The notes under the pieces: generated by a model
The model's input: only the letters and a program-made list of their open reading frames with translations
What the model was told of the DNA's origin: nothing
The model's database searches: none
Translations under genes and position numbers: made by a program
From: Ceriagrion tenellum
Taxonomy: Eukaryota > Arthropoda > Insecta > Odonata > Coenagrionidae
Reading direction: 5' to 3'
NCBI GenBank assembly: GCA_963169105.1
Contig: OY720639.1
Location: 121,541,117-121,605,116, forward strand
DNA length: 64,000 bases
Part shown: positions 61,425-64,000 of the stretch, in pieces
Layout of the letters: each line of letters starts with the position of its first letter
Position numbering within the stretch: the stretch's first letter is position 1

Positions 61425-61598
61425 CCATAGTCCTCCGTGCAAGCGATTCACTTGAAACGCTTCCATGCGAACCAGGCTTTGAGCAAAACTCAACTTTGCT
61501 CGCGCATACTTAGGCGAATGAGGTGAAGCACCTGATTGGTTGCGCGCGAGACGCTTCGCTTAATTTCATATGAAACGCTTGCATGTGATACCGGCTTT
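61425..61598. repeat. Degenerate inverted/direct repeat cluster, possible MITE
   Basis: Two direct copies of a GAAACGCTTNCATG...CNGGCTTT unit occur at about 61454-61480 and 61572-61597. An inverted half-copy (GCAAGCGATTCAC) lies at about 61440-61452. The word CTGATTGGTTGCGCGCGAG (about 61532) lies between them. On the minus strand the right end reads AAAGCCGGTATCACATGCAAG, like the terminus of a MITE. Too decayed to define ends or a duplication. Confidence 0.4.
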
Positions 61599-63151
61599 AT
61601 TTTTAAGTGTCTTTAGCTTTTTTCGCATCTAATCATACTTTACTGTTCTTCTAGCAATCAAAAGAGCCATAGAGTAACACCTTTTTGGCGAAGTGAAATT
61701 CATTGCAACTATAATGACCCTAATGCATACATATACGTGTACCGACCAAAAAAATTCCTCTGGTAAATTTCTTGAAACGTATGTTATAGGAGAGTGAGAA
61801 CAGGAATGACAGAAAGTAAATTTTGTAGGGGTATTTTAAAACGATCAAAATATAGTATCTCAATAAGATTCACGCGCAAATTATAATGTGATTCCGTTAC
61901 ATACAATTGTTAGTCACCAAAATAACGACACCACTATTTTTTTTAATTTCCTAGTTTTTCGCGCCATAGTCAAACAAGTCTGCAAACAGAAAATAGTATG
62001 TCCAAAATGCTCTCCGTGTATGTTAGTCTTGTATAAGATTGAGGTAAATAGAGCTCGCTCTTTTTTTAATTCAACATGAACGTGTACGTTAAAGATAATA
62101 CGTTCATGTTCAAATATTTTGTCCGAGACTATTACGTGAGCATATAGTACTAATTACTGGACGCATTGCTCGCACAAATCGTTCCAATCGTTAATTTTTA
62201 TTTTCATATTTCGCCTATTTTCGCAAGAGTAACACGCATTTTTCTTAAGTTCAGAGAGTGTCGCCGAAATAAATTCAACCTCATTCTTTCCGTTCACTTT
62301 TTTCGCCACATATACTTCTCTATCCCTACCTCTTTAATCATCTGATGTCTTCAAACTGCAGACGAAGAGATAATAAGTGATAATAATAAACTAACCCTGA
62401 TTAAGCCTTATAATTATTTCAGGCCTCATCCCGCGGTTCTCATTTGAGATTTGTTTGTATTATTACACAAAAGAGGGGGTAAAAATACCTCCTCGTACTC
62501 AGCAACGCATATTGGGGGTAAATGGTTCTCTATTTCTACTATGGTATATTTCTTCTTATACTCTCACTCTTAATTTGTTTCTTCATCTGTATTGCCTGTA
62601 CACTGGCTCGAACCACTTCTCCTTCAACAAAATCCTTATAAAGGAGTCCAATAATTCCCCATTACTGGACCGATTAAGTATTTATTTACTATTTTGCATG
62701 CGGAAATTCTCTCAACAATCGTTATTCAAAATTTAACGTTTCAAAGCATTTTTTCATTGATAATATCTACGTCTAAACATAAATATAGAGCTAAAATTAA
62801 CCCCTTGCATTGAACATTGCTCAAATTCAAAAACATTGCTCCTTCATATCCTTTACAGTCAAGCACAAGGAAAGATCTCATGATATCAAATTTAATATAA
62901 ACCGAATTAACAAATATCAAATCGAGCTGAATAAAAACTTAATTGATACCTACTCAAAGGAAAGGAATGGCGCTTTTTAAAAAAAATAGTCAACTCTTTG
63001 GAAAAGAGGTGATAGATTAGAGTAATGTAAACTTCAAATTGTCTCAATGGTTTAATTCATATAATTTGGCTAAATGTCTATTACTCATTCTTTCTAATCA
63101 CATTATGAACGAAATGATATTCGAAGAACCCAGGTAACTGCGATGACCGCC
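61599..63151. other. AT-rich stretch with one hairpin
   Basis: A hairpin with 14-base arms, matched at 13 positions, lies at 62070-62083 (TTCAACATGAACGT) and 62100-62113 (ACGTTCATGTTCAA). No gene or transposon terminus otherwise identified; the 93-codon frame at 62455-62736 has no recognisable domain. Confidence 0.4.
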
Positions 63152-63685
63152 CACATCTACATACTACCTTGCGAGCCGCCACATGGGAGTGTGAAAGGGA
63201 TGTTAAGTCACCAGCCGCGTAAAGAAGTAAGGTTTTGGGTGATGAAATGGTGACCTGCACTATGGGAGTGTATTCAGTGGGGCTCAATTTTACTGTGTCC
63301 ATTTATTGTGCGCAGAAAGAATGAATTTTTTTACCTATCTATTCGGCAATGCATCTCTCTTATTGTATTGCTTCTATCAGACCTAGAGATTTAGTGAGGC
63401 GCCATTGTAATATGCTCTGTGCGCTCCGAAATACACCAGATCTGAATTTCTCAAGCAAGTTAAGCTTAGCGTGTAGCCTCCGAGTCTCTAGGGTCTCCCA
63501 ACTTAATCCCTCTGAAAGTTATGAGTCACTATATACTTAATTGTAGCATCTTTGAACGAAGCGTGCTGTTATTCTCTGAATTGAATTAATTGTTTTGGTT
63601 ACACCTTTATGACCAGTGTCCCAAATGCTCACGAAGTATTCGCGGTGTGGCCTAACCAGAGGATAGAAAGCCTAACCTATGAAGT
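63152..63685 (-). pseudogene. Non-LTR retrotransposon 3' end (family N1, copy A)
   Basis: Minus-strand peptides in order: LVRPHREYFVSIWDTGHKG (from 63659), TKTINSIQRITARFVQRCYN, then RRLHAKLNLLEKFRSGVF and RLTKSLGLIEAIQ in shifted frames, and a degenerate C-terminus. The shared 3' UTR follows (CACCCAAAACCTTACTTC, CACATGGGAGTG on the plus strand, GGCGGCTCGCAAGG on the minus strand), ending TATGTAGATGTGGG near 63152. This is the most complete copy of the family here. It is 5'-truncated near 63685 and broken by frameshifts. Confidence 0.85.
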
Positions 63686-64000
63686 ATCATATAGCTACGA
63701 TGAGCCATGCGCAGGCAATTAATTCCTATCGAATTCGGCGTTTCCTACATAGATTTTGCGCTGTATGTAGTACTGACATTCAGTACAATTTGTTTCATCC
63801 CCAAAATAAGCGATGATTCTCGTACAATCTATGTATGGAACAGGAAAAATCATCTTACCTGGCTTAATGAGCTAAAATAATTCTTCAATTTTATTGGGAG
63901 TATAATGAGCTAAAATAATTCTTTATCGTTAATCCCAACTTGATAACTGCTGAAATTGAAGTATGAAATTAGGCTGCTTGTGATGTTTTTGAACTAAGGA
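63686..64000. other. Unassigned stretch with a spaced direct repeat
   Basis: A perfect 21-base direct repeat, TAATGAGCTAAAATAATTCTT less its last base over the first 20 positions, occurs at 63865-63885 and 63903-63923 with 17 bases between. The window ends in AT-rich DNA. Confidence 0.5.

Noticed and set aside
1..64000. CRISPR arrays, rRNA, operons or bacterial-type genes
   Set aside because: No regularly spaced repeats, no ribosomal RNA blocks and no packed frames; the window is eukaryotic in character.

Overview
The window looks like animal nuclear DNA, most likely from an arthropod and probably an insect with a large, transposon-rich genome. It is AT-rich, with short GC-rich islands. It has no bacterial-style gene packing or operons and no open reading frame over about 153 codons. 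The reading frames I can recognise are decayed pieces of transposable elements: non-LTR reverse transcriptases, a Tc1-like transposase and perhaps a copia-like integrase. I cannot name the species from the sequence.

Layout. 1-8.9 kb: AT-rich DNA with one GC-rich island (2.6-3.4 kb) and a near-perfect 22-bp-arm palindrome (7879-7925). 8.9-9.2 kb: a tRNA-derived SINE with a 12-bp target-site duplication. 9.2-20 kb: several GC-rich or strand-asymmetric purine/pyrimidine islands, a possible copia-like integrase scrap (10.6 kb) and a non-LTR 3' end (13.5-13.8 kb). 19.9-20.6 kb: copy 1 of a dispersed repeat and a 69-bp-arm inverted-repeat element. 26.35-26.55 kb: a clear 202-bp MITE. 28.6-30.1 kb: a non-LTR 3' tip, copy 2 of the dispersed repeat (with a hammerhead-ribozyme-like core) and a CpG-rich island with CRE and CCAAT motifs. 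31.17-31.57 kb: a second SINE on the minus strand with an 11-bp duplication. 39.3-40.7 kb: two different non-LTR relics. 47.9-48.5 kb: the C-terminal end of a jockey/CR1-like reverse transcriptase with an AAAT-rich tail. 49.1-51.0 kb: a compound long-inverted-repeat element. 57.0-57.5 kb: a Tc1-like transposase relic. 58.1-59.6 kb: two GC-rich islands, one with a speculative first coding exon on the minus strand. 59.8-60.5 kb and 63.15-63.7 kb: more non-LTR relics.

No tRNA gene, rRNA, CRISPR array, complete protein-coding gene or intact autonomous transposon is visible. The window could be intergenic or the inside of a very long intron. The GC-rich islands are the best places to look for promoters or first exons, but I could confirm none by homology. 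At least five copies of one non-LTR family (recognisable by a shared 3' UTR and a GTAGAT-repeat terminus) and two copies of one SINE family show that retrotransposition shaped this region. The long-inverted-repeat element and the hammerhead-like repeat are the least ordinary structures. I did not find a convincing undescribed multi-gene system.
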